64,000 nucleotides of DNA from Sediminibacterium sp. (GCA_017537025.1 JAFWCB010000002.1:62001-126000), one strand, 5' to 3'. Shown: positions 1 to 8,281, counted from the first letter of the stretch. The notes: generated by a model not told the origin, from the letters alone. Numbers and translations are program-made.

Positions 1-124
1 AAACTGAAAAAAAAAAGTAACTAAAAAAAGAAAAAATGGAAAAAAAAGAATTACAAAAAACCGACCTCTTTTGAAAGTTGTAATCGAAAACTCATAATGC
101 ATTGATATTATTTTAAAGTTAAAG

Positions 125-766
125 TTATTGCGGATTAGCCGCTCTATAAATGCTCCATCCGAGACTTGTAACACCAATGGCAAGTCCTGCCCCAGCAGAA
201 ATTGTCACTCCTGGGAGGAGAAGAGGTATTGCTAATGTTATTGCTCCGATTGTTAAAAAGGATAGATCAACCCAGTCTGCAGCACTTAATTGAGAAAAAT
301 CCCAGCCAACAGAATTTAATTTGGTAACAATTGAAATACCGTTGGTAACTACGCCTAATATACCAACCGTTGTTCCTATTCTTGATATAATTTGTTGATT
401 TATCGGGTCACTAAAAAGTGCTTCAACTGATAAATTAACAATTTCAATTGCCCCAGCACCAAGACCAACTGCTGTAGCCAAATTAAGTAAATCATTCCTT
501 AATGCCGTCATTTCTGCACTCATGTATCCACTTCCCCCTTGGAATAATTCCCCTTCTAAAGTTTTACCTTGCCCCTCAGATCCAGAGCTGCTTCCGCTTC
601 CACCTAGTGTGTACGTAAGGAAGCCCATATTGAGCATGTACCAAGAGTTATAATTCATCCCATAAACTCGAGAATATGAACTAGAAACTTCAACAGGTGT
701 AAGATCAGTTCCAGCGATAACTGACTTCATTTCATCATTACTTAGCTTATGTCCTTTATCATACAT
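125..766 (-). CDS. Leader-bearing, glycine-rich hydrophobic protein (possible bacteriocin or pore former)
   Basis: I do not recognise this 213-residue family. Residues 7-19 read KLSNDEMKSVIAG, which resembles the LSxDEMKxVxGG leaders of Bacteroidota secreted peptides cut after a double-glycine-type site. If that is right, about 193 residues are released. After a Ser/Gly-rich linker (about 52-82) come long hydrophobic Gly/Ala/Ile-rich stretches at about 95-112, 128-150 and 168-205, the last able to form a membrane hairpin like that of channel-forming toxins. No immunity, transporter or maturation gene is visible because the gene sits at the window edge and is transcribed toward it. The surroundings are very AT-rich. 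The reading frame is clear; the toxin role is inference. Confidence 0.6.
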   Translation of the reverse strand: MYDKGHKLSNDEMKSVIAGTDLTPVEVSSSYSRVYGMNYNSWYMLNMGFLTYTLGGSGSSSGSEGQGKTLEGELFQGGSGYMSAEMTALRNDLLNLATAVGLGAGAIEIVNLSVEALFSDPINQQIISRIGTTVGILGVVTNGISIVTKLNSVGWDFSQLSAADWVDLSFLTIGAITLAIPLLLPGVTISAGAGLAIGVTSLGWSIYRAANPQ

Positions 767-935
767 AAATTAAACTTTTTCTAAAACTAGTAAAAAAATC
801 CGAAAAATCATTTTTTATTAAATAATTTTTAAGATCACCTATAAATGATGTTATCAAAATAAATATGACGCCAAACGATAAGTTTCTAAAAATTAAACTA
901 TTATATGGGAAATTCAATTGGGACTTTAAAAAATG

Positions 936-1832
936 TCACTTACTGAAGTTTTTGCTCACGATTAACTCTTTTGAACCCGGTGTATAGGTATAAAAACCTT
1001 CTCCGGATTTTACACCTAGTTTACCTGCTGTTACCATATTTACTAAAAGCGGACACGGCGCGTATTTCGGGTTTCCGTATCCACTATAGAGTACATTCAT
1101 AATACTTAAACATACATCTAATCCAATAAAATCTGCCAATTGTAATGGACCCATTGGGTGAGCCATCCCCAACTTCATGATCGTATCAATTTCTTCAACA
1201 CCTGCGATACCTTCATACAAACTATAAATAGCTTCATTGATCATGGGCATCAATACCTTATTGGCAATAAATCCGGGATAATCATTAACTACAGAGGGAA
1301 TTTTTTGTAACTGTTTACTAAGTGCTACAATGGTTTCTGTTATACGCTTATCTGTGGCATAACCATTAATGATTTCAACCAGCTTCATTACCGGTACCGG
1401 ATTCATGAAATGCATGCCAATCACTTTGTCGGGGCGATTGGTGGCCGAAGCAATTTTAGTAATGGAAATAGATGAAGTATTGCTTGCCAATATACAAGTT
1501 GGCGGTGCTGCTGCATCCAAAGCACTAAATATTTTCAATTTCAAATCCACATTCTCCGTAGCGGCTTCAACCACTAAATCTGCTGCCGATACACCAACTT
1601 CAATACTTGTTTGGGTAGTAATATTAGCTAAAGTTGATTGTTTTACTTCTTCTGTGATGCTCCCTTTGCTAAGCTGGCGTTCCAAATTTTTAGCAATAGT
1701 TGCCAGTGCTTTTTCTAATTGGTTCTCTTGAACATCTATAAGGGTAACTTTAAAACCTGCTTGTGCAAAAACGTGGGCAATACCGTTTCCCATAGTTCCT
1801 GCTCCAATTACTGCTACTTGCTGAATGGCCAT
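936..1832 (-). CDS. 3-hydroxybutyryl-CoA / 3-hydroxyacyl-CoA dehydrogenase
   Basis: This is an NAD-dependent oxidoreductase that interconverts 3-hydroxyacyl-CoA and 3-oxoacyl-CoA in fatty-acid or butyrate-type metabolism in the cytoplasm. The 298-residue protein starts with a Rossmann GxGxxG motif (GAGTMG, residues 10-15). It has the family segments GMHFMNPVPVMKLVE (catalytic His) and NKVLMPMINEA, and a C-terminal helical dimerisation domain. Its length matches the single-domain Hbd/PaaH family. I chose the ATG at 1832 because the longer frame adds 11 residues before the conserved MAIQQVAVIG start and overlaps a promoter-like TACCTTTG element. It stands alone, so the exact acyl chain is not determined by context. 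Confidence 0.92.
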   Translation of the reverse strand: MAIQQVAVIGAGTMGNGIAHVFAQAGFKVTLIDVQENQLEKALATIAKNLERQLSKGSITEEVKQSTLANITTQTSIEVGVSAADLVVEAATENVDLKLKIFSALDAAAPPTCILASNTSSISITKIASATNRPDKVIGMHFMNPVPVMKLVEIINGYATDKRITETIVALSKQLQKIPSVVNDYPGFIANKVLMPMINEAIYSLYEGIAGVEEIDTIMKLGMAHPMGPLQLADFIGLDVCLSIMNVLYSGYGNPKYAPCPLLVNMVTAGKLGVKSGEGFYTYTPGSKELIVSKNFSK

Positions 1833-1850
1833 ACAATCTTTTTTGTGGCG

Positions 1851-1858
1851 CAAAGGTA
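1851..1858 (-). promoter_or_regulatory. -7 promoter element of the hydroxyacyl-CoA dehydrogenase gene
   Basis: Read on the minus strand this is TACCTTTG, an exact match to the Bacteroidota -7 consensus TAnnTTTG, ending 18 bp before the chosen ATG. No clear -33 TTTG is visible. Confidence 0.45.
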
Positions 1859-1877
1859 AGGGCAAAGAAGCAACTGC

Positions 1878-2531
1878 CTATTTTTTACGCTTGAAGTCGC
1901 CTCGCTTCCAGGCCTGAATAAAATCCATCCAGGCGGCTGGGTTCAGGATATTCATAGGGGGTATTTGTCCTGCGTAATAATATTTATTGGCTGATTGTCT
2001 TATCTGGTAATTAACAGCCTCTCTACCATCGGCCGGTAAGCTATTTAATAGAATTCGTCTCTGTGCTTCTTCGGTATTTTTCCGAGCTATTTCGTAGGCA
2101 TCGTCGGGGGTTCTATTATTTAGGAAATCTCGTTCAAACTGCTCCCGGGTAGGTCGTGGCCTTAATACGGTGGCGGGTAAATAGGCGGTATCATTAACCA
2201 AAAGTTGGATAACACTGTATTGGTTTTCAGGTAAATTGACGGGAATTTTTATCGTGCTATTTTTGAATCCCACACTTGAAAAAGTAATTCTATCCCCTTT
2301 TAAAACGGCTATTGAAAAGACCCCATCATTGCTGGTAATGGTACCCCTTCCCCTGCCCTCTACAATCACACTAACAGCCGGTAACCCGCGTAAGCTATCT
2401 GCTGTCATTACCACGCCATATAATTGCACAATGGAATCGCGGTAGGGGTTTCCGGTCTGTTGTGCGGCCAATCTGTTACTTAAACAAAAGCTCCAGCCTA
2501 TTAAAAGGAATAAGGGTAATCTTTTTACCAT
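1878..2531 (-). CDS. Secreted CarboxypepD_reg-like domain protein
   Basis: This 217-residue exported protein has a signal peptide (residues 1-23, hydrophobic core ending LAAQ). It is followed by a carboxypeptidase-D regulatory-like beta-sandwich (about 35-105: YGVVMTADSLRGLPAVSVIVEGRGRGTITSNDG split across the fold, then FSSVGFKN). This domain also occurs at the N-terminus of TonB-dependent receptors and, as here, in stand-alone Bacteroidota envelope proteins. The C-terminal half (about 120-217) is charged, rich in Arg/Asn, and unrecognised. It probably acts in the periplasm or outer membrane; substrate and partner are unknown. A TAACTTTG promoter element lies 17 bp upstream. Confidence 0.75.
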   Translation of the reverse strand: MVKRLPLFLLIGWSFCLSNRLAAQQTGNPYRDSIVQLYGVVMTADSLRGLPAVSVIVEGRGRGTITSNDGVFSIAVLKGDRITFSSVGFKNSTIKIPVNLPENQYSVIQLLVNDTAYLPATVLRPRPTREQFERDFLNNRTPDDAYEIARKNTEEAQRRILLNSLPADGREAVNYQIRQSANKYYYAGQIPPMNILNPAAWMDFIQAWKRGDFKRKK

Positions 2532-2547
2532 ATTTTTTTCAACGCAT

Positions 2548-2555
2548 CAAAGTTA
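2548..2555 (-). promoter_or_regulatory. -7 promoter element of the CarboxypepD_reg-like gene
   Basis: The minus strand reads TAACTTTG, an exact TAnnTTTG match, ending 16 bp before the ATG at 2531. It is divergent to the element at 2616-2623. Confidence 0.45.
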
Positions 2556-2615
2556 CAAATTAATTCACCGGTTTACCAGAAACGGAATAATCAACAAAGT
2601 AAGTTCTACACTCGT

Positions 2616-2623
2616 TAACTTTG
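2616..2623 (+). promoter_or_regulatory. -7 promoter element of mrp
   Basis: The plus strand reads TAACTTTG, an exact TAnnTTTG match, 34 bp before the mrp ATG at 2658. It is paired with the divergent element at 2548-2555. Confidence 0.45.
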
Positions 2624-2657
2624 CGTTCAAATTGTTTTTTTAACAAAAACTTGCGTG

Positions 2658-3752
2658 ATGACTACCGAAGCGATATTGCAGGCTCTTAGTAATGTACAGG
2701 AACCCGATTTAGGAAAAGATTTGGTTACGCTGAATATGGTGAAAGACATAGCCATCGATGGCAATCAGGTAAGTTTTACCATAGTGTTAACAACCCCTGC
2801 TTGTCCCATGAAAGATATGATGCAACGGGCCAGCGAAAATGCCATTAAATTATTAGTGAATAAAGAAGCCGATGTTCGGGTAAACTTTACTGCTAATACC
2901 TCCAGTGTTCGAAAAGATGATCAGAAAATATTGAGTGGGGTTAAAAATATTATTGCAGTCGTGAGCGGAAAGGGGGGGGTAGGCAAAAGCACGGTATCTG
3001 CTAACCTTGCTTTAGCTTTAGCCGAAGGAGGGGCATCCGTTGGCTTAATGGATGCGGATATTTATGGACCCAGTGTTCCCATTATGTTTGGGGTAAGAGG
3101 TGAACGGCCTATGATGAAAGATGCCAATGGTAAAGGAATGATCATCCCGCTGGAAAAATATGGCATTAAGCTGATGAGTATTGGTTTATTAGTAGATGAA
3201 AAAAATGCAGTTGTATGGCGTGGCCCAATGGCCAGCAGTGCCATTAGGCAGTTTGTAACGGATGTAGACTGGGGAGAATTGGATTATTTAGTTATTGATA
3301 TGCCACCCGGAACGGGCGACATACATCTCACGCTTATGCAAACCGTACCTGTTACCGGTGTTGTAATTGTAACAACACCCCAGAAAGTAGCTTTAGCAGA
3401 TGCTAAAAAAGGTATTGCTATGTTTGGACAAGCCCAAGTCAATGTTCCTATTATTGGGTTGGTAGAAAATATGGCTTATTTCACTCCGGAAGAATTACCC
3501 GATAACAAGTATTATTTGTTTGGCAAAGATGGAGGGAAAAATTTGTCCGAAGAATATGATCTCCCCTTCTTAGGCCAAGTGCCTTTAGTGCAAAGTATCA
3601 GAGAAGGGGGAGATGACGGAATGCCCGCTATGATTGCGTCTGAAAGTTTGGCCAAAAACGCTTTTCGAGAGTTTACGGCTAAAGCAGTACGTAATATTGC
3701 ATTAAGAAATGCTAATATGCCCAATACTAAATTAATTGAAGTAACTGCTTAA
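2658..3752 (+). CDS. mrp: Mrp/ApbC-type P-loop ATPase (Fe-S cluster carrier family)
   Basis: Mrp/NBP35-family ATPases carry or transfer iron-sulfur clusters in the cytoplasm. The 364-residue protein has an N-terminal MIP18/DUF59 domain (about 5-80, with TTPACPMKD). A deviant Walker A motif GKGGVGKST follows at about 104-112, then the Mrp signatures DADIYGPSVP and DMPPGTGD. The position where many Mrp proteins carry CxxC reads YFTPEELPDNKYY and lacks the cysteines. I recall this form from other Bacteroidota, so cluster binding may differ here. A GTG lies one codon upstream, but I chose the ATG. The paiB-like gene follows after 3 bp. Confidence 0.93.
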   Translation: MTTEAILQALSNVQEPDLGKDLVTLNMVKDIAIDGNQVSFTIVLTTPACPMKDMMQRASENAIKLLVNKEADVRVNFTANTSSVRKDDQKILSGVKNIIAVVSGKGGVGKSTVSANLALALAEGGASVGLMDADIYGPSVPIMFGVRGERPMMKDANGKGMIIPLEKYGIKLMSIGLLVDEKNAVVWRGPMASSAIRQFVTDVDWGELDYLVIDMPPGTGDIHLTLMQTVPVTGVVIVTTPQKVALADAKKGIAMFGQAQVNVPIIGLVENMAYFTPEELPDNKYYLFGKDGGKNLSEEYDLPFLGQVPLVQSIREGGDDGMPAMIASESLAKNAFREFTAKAVRNIALRNANMPNTKLIEVTA

Positions 3753-3755
3753 TGC

Positions 3756-4373
3756 ATGTATAATATCCCTTACTTTAAGGCTAATAATGATGCTGAAGTA
3801 CTGGCATTTATGAAAGCTCATCCATTCATAACATTGTGTGGAGTTGCTGAAAATGGTTCTCCGGTTGCTACGCATATTCCGGTTTTATTTGCAGAAAAAG
3901 AAGGCAAATTATGGTTACGCGCCCATATTATGCGCAAGCAAGATCATACGGTTGCTTTCGAAAAAAATAATCAAGTACTTGCGATATTTCAAGGGCCACA
4001 TACCTATATAAGTGCCCAAAATTATTCACCACAAAATGTGGCTTCTACCTGGAATTATAAGGCTGTACACGTAAAAGGTATTTTACATTTTTTGAATGAG
4101 GAGGATTTGTTACAAGTATTACAGGATCTCACTACCCATTTTGAAAATAATCATGATTCTCCGGCATCAGTGAAATATATGGATAGTAACTATCTAACAT
4201 CGATGATGAAAGCTATTGTGGCTTTCGAAGTAGAAATTCTGGATATTCAACATGTATTTAAAATGAGCCAGAATAAAGATGAAGAAACACAAAAAAGAAT
4301 CATTGATAGTTTAGAAAAAGGTAATGATGACGATAAGGCAGTTGCTGCTGTTATGAAGGCCAATCATTTATAA
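3756..4373 (+). CDS. PaiB-type FMN-binding negative transcriptional regulator
   Basis: This 205-residue protein matches the PaiB family (FMN-binding split-barrel fold): N-terminal MYNIPYFKA, HIPVLF at about 45-50, GPHTYISAQNY in the middle, and ASTWNYKAVHVKG. PaiB proteins were described as negative regulators in Bacillus and bind flavin, but the biochemical role is poorly defined. It lies 3 bp after mrp, so the two are probably co-transcribed, and the GDPD gene follows 9 bp later. An ATG overlapping the mrp stop codon gives only three codons, so the ATG at 3756 is the start. Confidence 0.85.
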   Translation: MYNIPYFKANNDAEVLAFMKAHPFITLCGVAENGSPVATHIPVLFAEKEGKLWLRAHIMRKQDHTVAFEKNNQVLAIFQGPHTYISAQNYSPQNVASTWNYKAVHVKGILHFLNEEDLLQVLQDLTTHFENNHDSPASVKYMDSNYLTSMMKAIVAFEVEILDIQHVFKMSQNKDEETQKRIIDSLEKGNDDDKAVAAVMKANHL

Positions 4374-4382
4374 ATAAATTAT

Positions 4383-5294
4383 ATGACGCGAATCATATCG
4401 GTAGTTATCGTCTTTTTATTCGCTTGTAAAACAACATTTGTGCATACGAACAATAAGCAACCGGTATTCGATTATCAGGGACACCGGGGATGTAGGGGAT
4501 TGATGCCTGAAAATACAATACCAGCTATGCTTAAGGCAATAGATTTAGGCGTTACCACTTTGGAAACAGATATTGTGATAACAAAAGATAGAAAACCTAT
4601 TTTGAGTCATGAGCCTATCTTCAATCATGAAATCGCTACAAAACCTAATGGAGATCCGGTTACAGAGCAGGAAGAGCAATCCTTGAATATCTATCAAATG
4701 GATTATAATGTTGTAAGAACATACGATGTAGGATTAAAACCACATCCTCGTTTTGCACAGCAGCAAAAAATAGCAGTTTCTAAGCCCTTATTAGCTGATA
4801 TGATAGATGCCGCTGAAGCGTATGCCAGTAAGCAACAAAAAGCTTTGCCTCACTATAATATGGAAACAAAATCGGATCCTAAAACCGATAATACCCATCA
4901 TCCCTTACCGGCTGAATTTGTAGAATTGATTATGCAAGTAGTGCTTAATAAGAAAATTGAAAAAAGAACAACTATTCAATCTTTTGATCCCAGAACGCTT
5001 CAATACTTGCATAAGCACTATCCAAATATGCAAACCGCTTTGTTAATTGAAGACTTCGATAAGCGTTCTTTGGCGCAACAATTAAAAGAATTAGGATTTT
5101 CACCCACTATTTACAGTCCACATTATTCCTTAGTAACAACCGAACTTTTAGCGTTATGTAAGGCTCGGAAAATAAAGGTTATTCCCTGGACAGTAAACGA
5201 TTTACCTACCATGCAACGACTAAAAGATATGGGGGTAGATGGTTTGATTTCCGACTTTCCCAATTTGTATAAGGGGATAGGGAATAGGGAATAG
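4383..5294 (+). CDS. Glycerophosphodiester phosphodiesterase, lipoprotein
   Basis: This GDPD/GlpQ-family enzyme hydrolyses glycerophosphodiesters to glycerol-3-phosphate and an alcohol. The 303-residue precursor has a short signal ending FLFAC with a candidate lipid-anchored Cys15, so it is probably a periplasmic or outer-membrane lipoprotein. Catalytic and metal residues are visible: H34-R35-G, PEN at about 42-44, E61 and D63 in ETDIV, and H76. The C-terminal TIM-barrel end reads VIPWTVNDLPTMQRLKDMGVDGLISDFP. The final codons and the stop lie inside a heptamer array, so the tail KGIGNRE is repeat-encoded. Confidence 0.93.
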   Translation: MTRIISVVIVFLFACKTTFVHTNNKQPVFDYQGHRGCRGLMPENTIPAMLKAIDLGVTTLETDIVITKDRKPILSHEPIFNHEIATKPNGDPVTEQEEQSLNIYQMDYNVVRTYDVGLKPHPRFAQQQKIAVSKPLLADMIDAAEAYASKQQKALPHYNMETKSDPKTDNTHHPLPAEFVELIMQVVLNKKIEKRTTIQSFDPRTLQYLHKHYPNMQTALLIEDFDKRSLAQQLKELGFSPTIYSPHYSLVTTELLALCKARKIKVIPWTVNDLPTMQRLKDMGVDGLISDFPNLYKGIGNRE

Positions 5295-5301
5295 GGTATA
5301 G
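5274..5301 (+). repeat. Heptamer array, four units of GGNATAG type
   Basis: Four exact period-7 units run GGGATAG, GGAATAG, GGAATAG, GGTATAG. They cover the last codons and stop codon of the GDPD gene and continue 7 bp past it. This is one member of the dispersed period-7 family in this window. Confidence 0.85.
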
Positions 5302-5345
5302 TTTTTTTTCAAAATACTAAAACCGCGGATAATCGTTCTTCGTAA

Positions 5346-5389
5346 ATAACCTGTCACACAATCAAAAAACTTTAAAAAAAACAGGTTAT
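5346..5389 (+). promoter_or_regulatory. Inverted repeat overlapping the fasciclin start codon
   Basis: ATAACCTGT (5346-5354) and ACAGGTTAT (5381-5389) form a perfect 9-bp inverted repeat around a 26-nt A-rich loop. The downstream arm contains the first two bases of the ATG at 5388. In mRNA the hairpin would cover the start codon. Alternatively the arms could be protein half-sites. Confidence 0.45.
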
Positions 5390-5939
5390 GAAAATGATTA
5401 CTTTATTGTTCTTGTCGGCATTCGCATTGAACAGCACATTCGCACAAAAAATGGAGAAAACTGTTGAGGTAGGTGGTGCAGCTATGTATCCCTCTAAAAA
5501 CATTATTCAAAACGCAGTAAACTCTGCTGATCACACTACATTAGTAGCAGCAGTAAAAGCAGCCGGTTTAGTAGAAACTTTACAAGGTGCAGGTCCATTC
5601 ACTGTTTTTGCTCCTACCAATGAAGCTTTCAACAAATTACCAAAAGGTACCGTTGAAACACTAGTTAAGCCAGAGAATAAGGCTACTTTAACTAAAATCC
5701 TTACTTACCATGTAGTTGCCGGTAGCTTAGATGCTAAAGCCATTGCCAAGTTGATCAAAGAAGGTAATGGTACAGCTACTTTAAAAACAGTTTCCGGAGG
5801 TACGCTAAAAGCTAGCATGAAAGGAAATAAGTTAATCCTTACCGACGAAAAAGGTGGTACAAGCACAGTTACTATTAAAAATGTTTATCAAAGCAATGGT
5901 GTTATCCATGTTATTGATACGGTAGTTCTTCCTTCATAG
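5388..5939 (+). CDS. Secreted fasciclin (FAS1) domain protein
   Basis: This 183-residue protein has a signal peptide (residues 1-19, ending STFAQ) followed by one FAS1 domain. The signature segments are NAVNSADHTTLVAAVKAAGL, GPFTVFAPTNEAFNKLP, LTYHVVAGSLDAKA and NGVIHVIDTVVLP, the last being the H2 box at the C-terminus. FAS1 domains mediate adhesion or surface interaction. The protein is probably periplasmic or extracellular. It is monocistronic: a Rho-independent terminator follows 25 bp after its stop. Confidence 0.92.
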   Translation: MKMITLLFLSAFALNSTFAQKMEKTVEVGGAAMYPSKNIIQNAVNSADHTTLVAAVKAAGLVETLQGAGPFTVFAPTNEAFNKLPKGTVETLVKPENKATLTKILTYHVVAGSLDAKAIAKLIKEGNGTATLKTVSGGTLKASMKGNKLILTDEKGGTSTVTIKNVYQSNGVIHVIDTVVLPS

Positions 5940-5963
5940 TAATAGCAAATAGCAGTTTGAATG

Positions 5964-5995
5964 AAGCCTCTGACGTACTGTCGGGGGCTTTTTTT
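5964..5995 (+). terminator. Rho-independent terminator after the fasciclin gene
   Basis: Arms 5966-5974 (GCCTCTGAC) and 5980-5988 (GTCGGGGGC) form a 9-bp stem with two G-U pairs and a 5-nt loop, extended by AA/TT pairs. A run of seven T follows at 5989-5995. The hairpin covers the upstream part of the open frame that precedes cmk, which argues for the later cmk start. Confidence 0.8.
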
Positions 5996-6002
5996 ATATT
6001 TG
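5995..6002 (+). promoter_or_regulatory. -7 promoter element of cmk, nearly leaderless
   Basis: TATATTTG matches TAnnTTTG exactly and begins on the last T of the terminator T-run. It ends only 6 bp before the cmk ATG at 6009, so transcription would start at or next to the start codon. Confidence 0.45.
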
Positions 6003-6008
6003 CGTAGC

Positions 6009-6692
6009 ATGAAAAAAATCATCATCACATTAGATGGCTTTTCATCTTGTGGCAAGAGCACGCTGGCGAAGCAATTGGCTAGAGAGTTGAACTATGTATT
6101 TATAGACAGTGGTGCTATGTATAGAGCTATTACTTTATATTTTTTACGTAATAGGGTTGATTGGAATCAAGATGATGCTGTTCAACGTGCATTACAAGAT
6201 ATTTCACTTGATTTTGATTATAATGATGCAACAGGTACTAGTGATATGTTGCTTAATGATGAAAATGTGGAGTTATTGATTCGGGATATGTTGGTAAGTG
6301 AACATGTAAGCGAAGTGGCTGCTAATAAGTGGGTGAGGGAATTTGCGGTTGCACAGCAACAAAAAATGGGGGAGAAAAAAGGGATCGTAATGGATGGAAG
6401 AGATATCGGTACCACCGTTTTTCCGAATGCTGAATTAAAAATATTTGTTACTGCCGATCCTGCCGTACGGGTGGAAAGACGGTATAAAGAAATGTTTGAA
6501 AAGAACCCTAAAATTACCATTGAGGAAGTAAAAGATAATTTAGAAATGCGTGATTATATAGATAGTAATCGCGAGTTTAGTCCGCTTCGTAAAGCTGATG
6601 ACGCTGTAATACTTGACAATACAAATCTTACCCGCGAGGAGCAGTTAGCGGTAGCCTTAAGATGGGCAAGGGATCGGATAGCATCCTTATAA
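6009..6692 (+). CDS. cmk: Cytidylate kinase
   Basis: This enzyme phosphorylates CMP and dCMP with ATP in pyrimidine nucleotide synthesis. The 227-residue product begins MKKIIITLDG. It has the P-loop GFSSCGKST (about 10-18), the CMP-binding segment FIDSGAMYRAITLYFL, the DGRDIGTTVFPNAELK core, and RDYIDSNREFSPLRKADDA near the C-terminus. Length fits the 220-230-residue family. The start is set by the conserved N-terminus and by the terminator hairpin occupying the upstream codons. Confidence 0.96.
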   Translation: MKKIIITLDGFSSCGKSTLAKQLARELNYVFIDSGAMYRAITLYFLRNRVDWNQDDAVQRALQDISLDFDYNDATGTSDMLLNDENVELLIRDMLVSEHVSEVAANKWVREFAVAQQQKMGEKKGIVMDGRDIGTTVFPNAELKIFVTADPAVRVERRYKEMFEKNPKITIEEVKDNLEMRDYIDSNREFSPLRKADDAVILDNTNLTREEQLAVALRWARDRIASL

Positions 6693-6734
6693 AAGAATTA
6701 TCTATCCCCTTTGCTTAAAGTCGGTATTATGGTT

Positions 6735-8243
6735 TTATAATACTGCGTTTTGTTTAGCCATCGCTTTAAAATAATCGGCACTAAGTTTTGGTGTACGCTT
6801 TAATGATTTATAATCCATATATACCAAACCAAAGCGGGTACCATAGCCCATGGCCCATTCAAAATTATCGATGAGGCTCCAATAAAAATAACCTTTCACA
6901 GGCACACCTTCTTTAGTAGCTCTTTGCAATTCTGTCAGATAGCTACGCATATACATGATACGATCAGTATCATTGATGCGATTATCCGGCGCTAAATCAT
7001 CGGTACTGCTGTAGCCATTCTCTGTGATATAAATTTCTTTGGCTTTCCATAAATCGGTAACATGGCGTACTCCCCAATACAGTGTTTCGGGTGCCAGTTT
7101 TTCCCAGGTCGATGTACTTGTTGGGTGAGATTTGGCAAAAGGAAAAACTTCGTAACCCATATCGTTAGATGCCGCTTGTACGTAACATTCAGGTCCATAA
7201 ATATTGATACCACAAAAATCAAGTGGTGTACTAATAATTTTTAATTCTTCAGGTGTAAACTTTGGGGCATCAGCTCCTGCTTTTTTGAGGAAGGCATCGG
7301 TATATTTTCCTTCCATAATGGCTGTCATATAACCGGCATTTAATTCTCTCGTTGCATTTTCCGCCGCTTTAATATTTTCGGGAGTTTCAATGAGTGGAAC
7401 TGCTACTTTTATATTTTCTGCCACACCCACTTTTGTTCCGGTTTTTCCTTTGGCACGAATAGCTTGTACACTTAATCCATGTGCTTGTAACACATTATGG
7501 CGAAGTTGATTTAGTGCGGCAGGTGCTAATTTTAGACCGGGTGCATGAATACCCATCCCGTAACCGAGTTCAACGAATGTCCACATCTCATTAAGCGTAA
7601 AAAAATGGTTCACCCTATCACTTAGTTTCTCCGCCATAAATCCTGCATAATCTGCAAAAGCCTTGGATGTATCAAGCGATAACCAACCTTTGTTTTTATC
7701 TTCTAATGCTTGTGGTAAATCCCAGTGGAATAGGGTGGCAAAAGGTTTGATACCATTTGCTAAAAGTTCATCTACAAGGCGATTATAAAAATCAACACCT
7801 TTTTGATTGGGTGTTTTAGCTCCGTCGGGGAAAATGCGCGACCAAGCAATGGAAAAGCGATATGACTGTACATTGAGGGATTTCATCAGTTGAATATCTT
7901 CTTTATACTTATGATAAAAATCACAAGCAACATCACCGGTATCATTGTTTAGTACCTTACCCGGTGTGTGCGAGAAAGTATCCCATATTGTTTTACCGCG
8001 ACCATCTTCATTCGCCGCCCCTTCTACCTGATATGATGCCGTAGCAGTACCCCATAAAAAACCATCCGGGAAGGAAAGTTTATTTGTAGCATTACCTACA
8101 CCCGCACTTTGCTCACTTGCTTTTGTGTTGCTATTGCAAGAAGAAAATAGGAATGGCGCTGCCGATAAACCCATCGCGGTTAATCCGGCCGTTTTCATAA
8201 AATCACGACGGTTGTTTTGCTCAATGGTTTTTTTATTTTTCAT
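6735..8243 (-). CDS. GH1 family beta-glucosidase, Tat-exported putative lipoprotein
   Basis: GH1 enzymes hydrolyse beta-glucosides with retention. The 502-residue precursor carries a twin-arginine motif (RRDFMK at 12-17), a hydrophobic stretch and a lipobox-like FSSC with Cys36, so a folded enzyme is probably exported and lipid-anchored. The catalytic domain starts with FPDGFLWGTATASYQVEGA (about 58-76). The acid/base Glu lies in FTLNEM (E219) and the nucleophile in YITENGYSS (about E408). The substrate is not determined. It is the last gene of a minus-strand module with an oxidoreductase and an MFS permease, suggesting uptake and breakdown of a glucoside. Confidence 0.95.
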   Translation of the reverse strand: MKNKKTIEQNNRRDFMKTAGLTAMGLSAAPFLFSSCNSNTKASEQSAGVGNATNKLSFPDGFLWGTATASYQVEGAANEDGRGKTIWDTFSHTPGKVLNNDTGDVACDFYHKYKEDIQLMKSLNVQSYRFSIAWSRIFPDGAKTPNQKGVDFYNRLVDELLANGIKPFATLFHWDLPQALEDKNKGWLSLDTSKAFADYAGFMAEKLSDRVNHFFTLNEMWTFVELGYGMGIHAPGLKLAPAALNQLRHNVLQAHGLSVQAIRAKGKTGTKVGVAENIKVAVPLIETPENIKAAENATRELNAGYMTAIMEGKYTDAFLKKAGADAPKFTPEELKIISTPLDFCGINIYGPECYVQAASNDMGYEVFPFAKSHPTSTSTWEKLAPETLYWGVRHVTDLWKAKEIYITENGYSSTDDLAPDNRINDTDRIMYMRSYLTELQRATKEGVPVKGYFYWSLIDNFEWAMGYGTRFGLVYMDYKSLKRTPKLSADYFKAMAKQNAVL

Positions 8244-8281
8244 GGTAGTTATATTTAAAATATGAATGGTTTGAATTAGTG

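Noticed and set aside
1-124. A short plus-strand ATG frame (12 codons) in a poly-A region, and possible terminator sequence for the first gene
   Set aside because: The frame is too short and A-rich to support a gene, and I see no stable hairpin. The stretch is best described as AT-rich with nothing recognisable.
767-935. AT-rich gap between the leader-bearing protein and the dehydrogenase
   Set aside because: No promoter consensus, hairpin or repeat stands out. Low GC alone does not show transfer.
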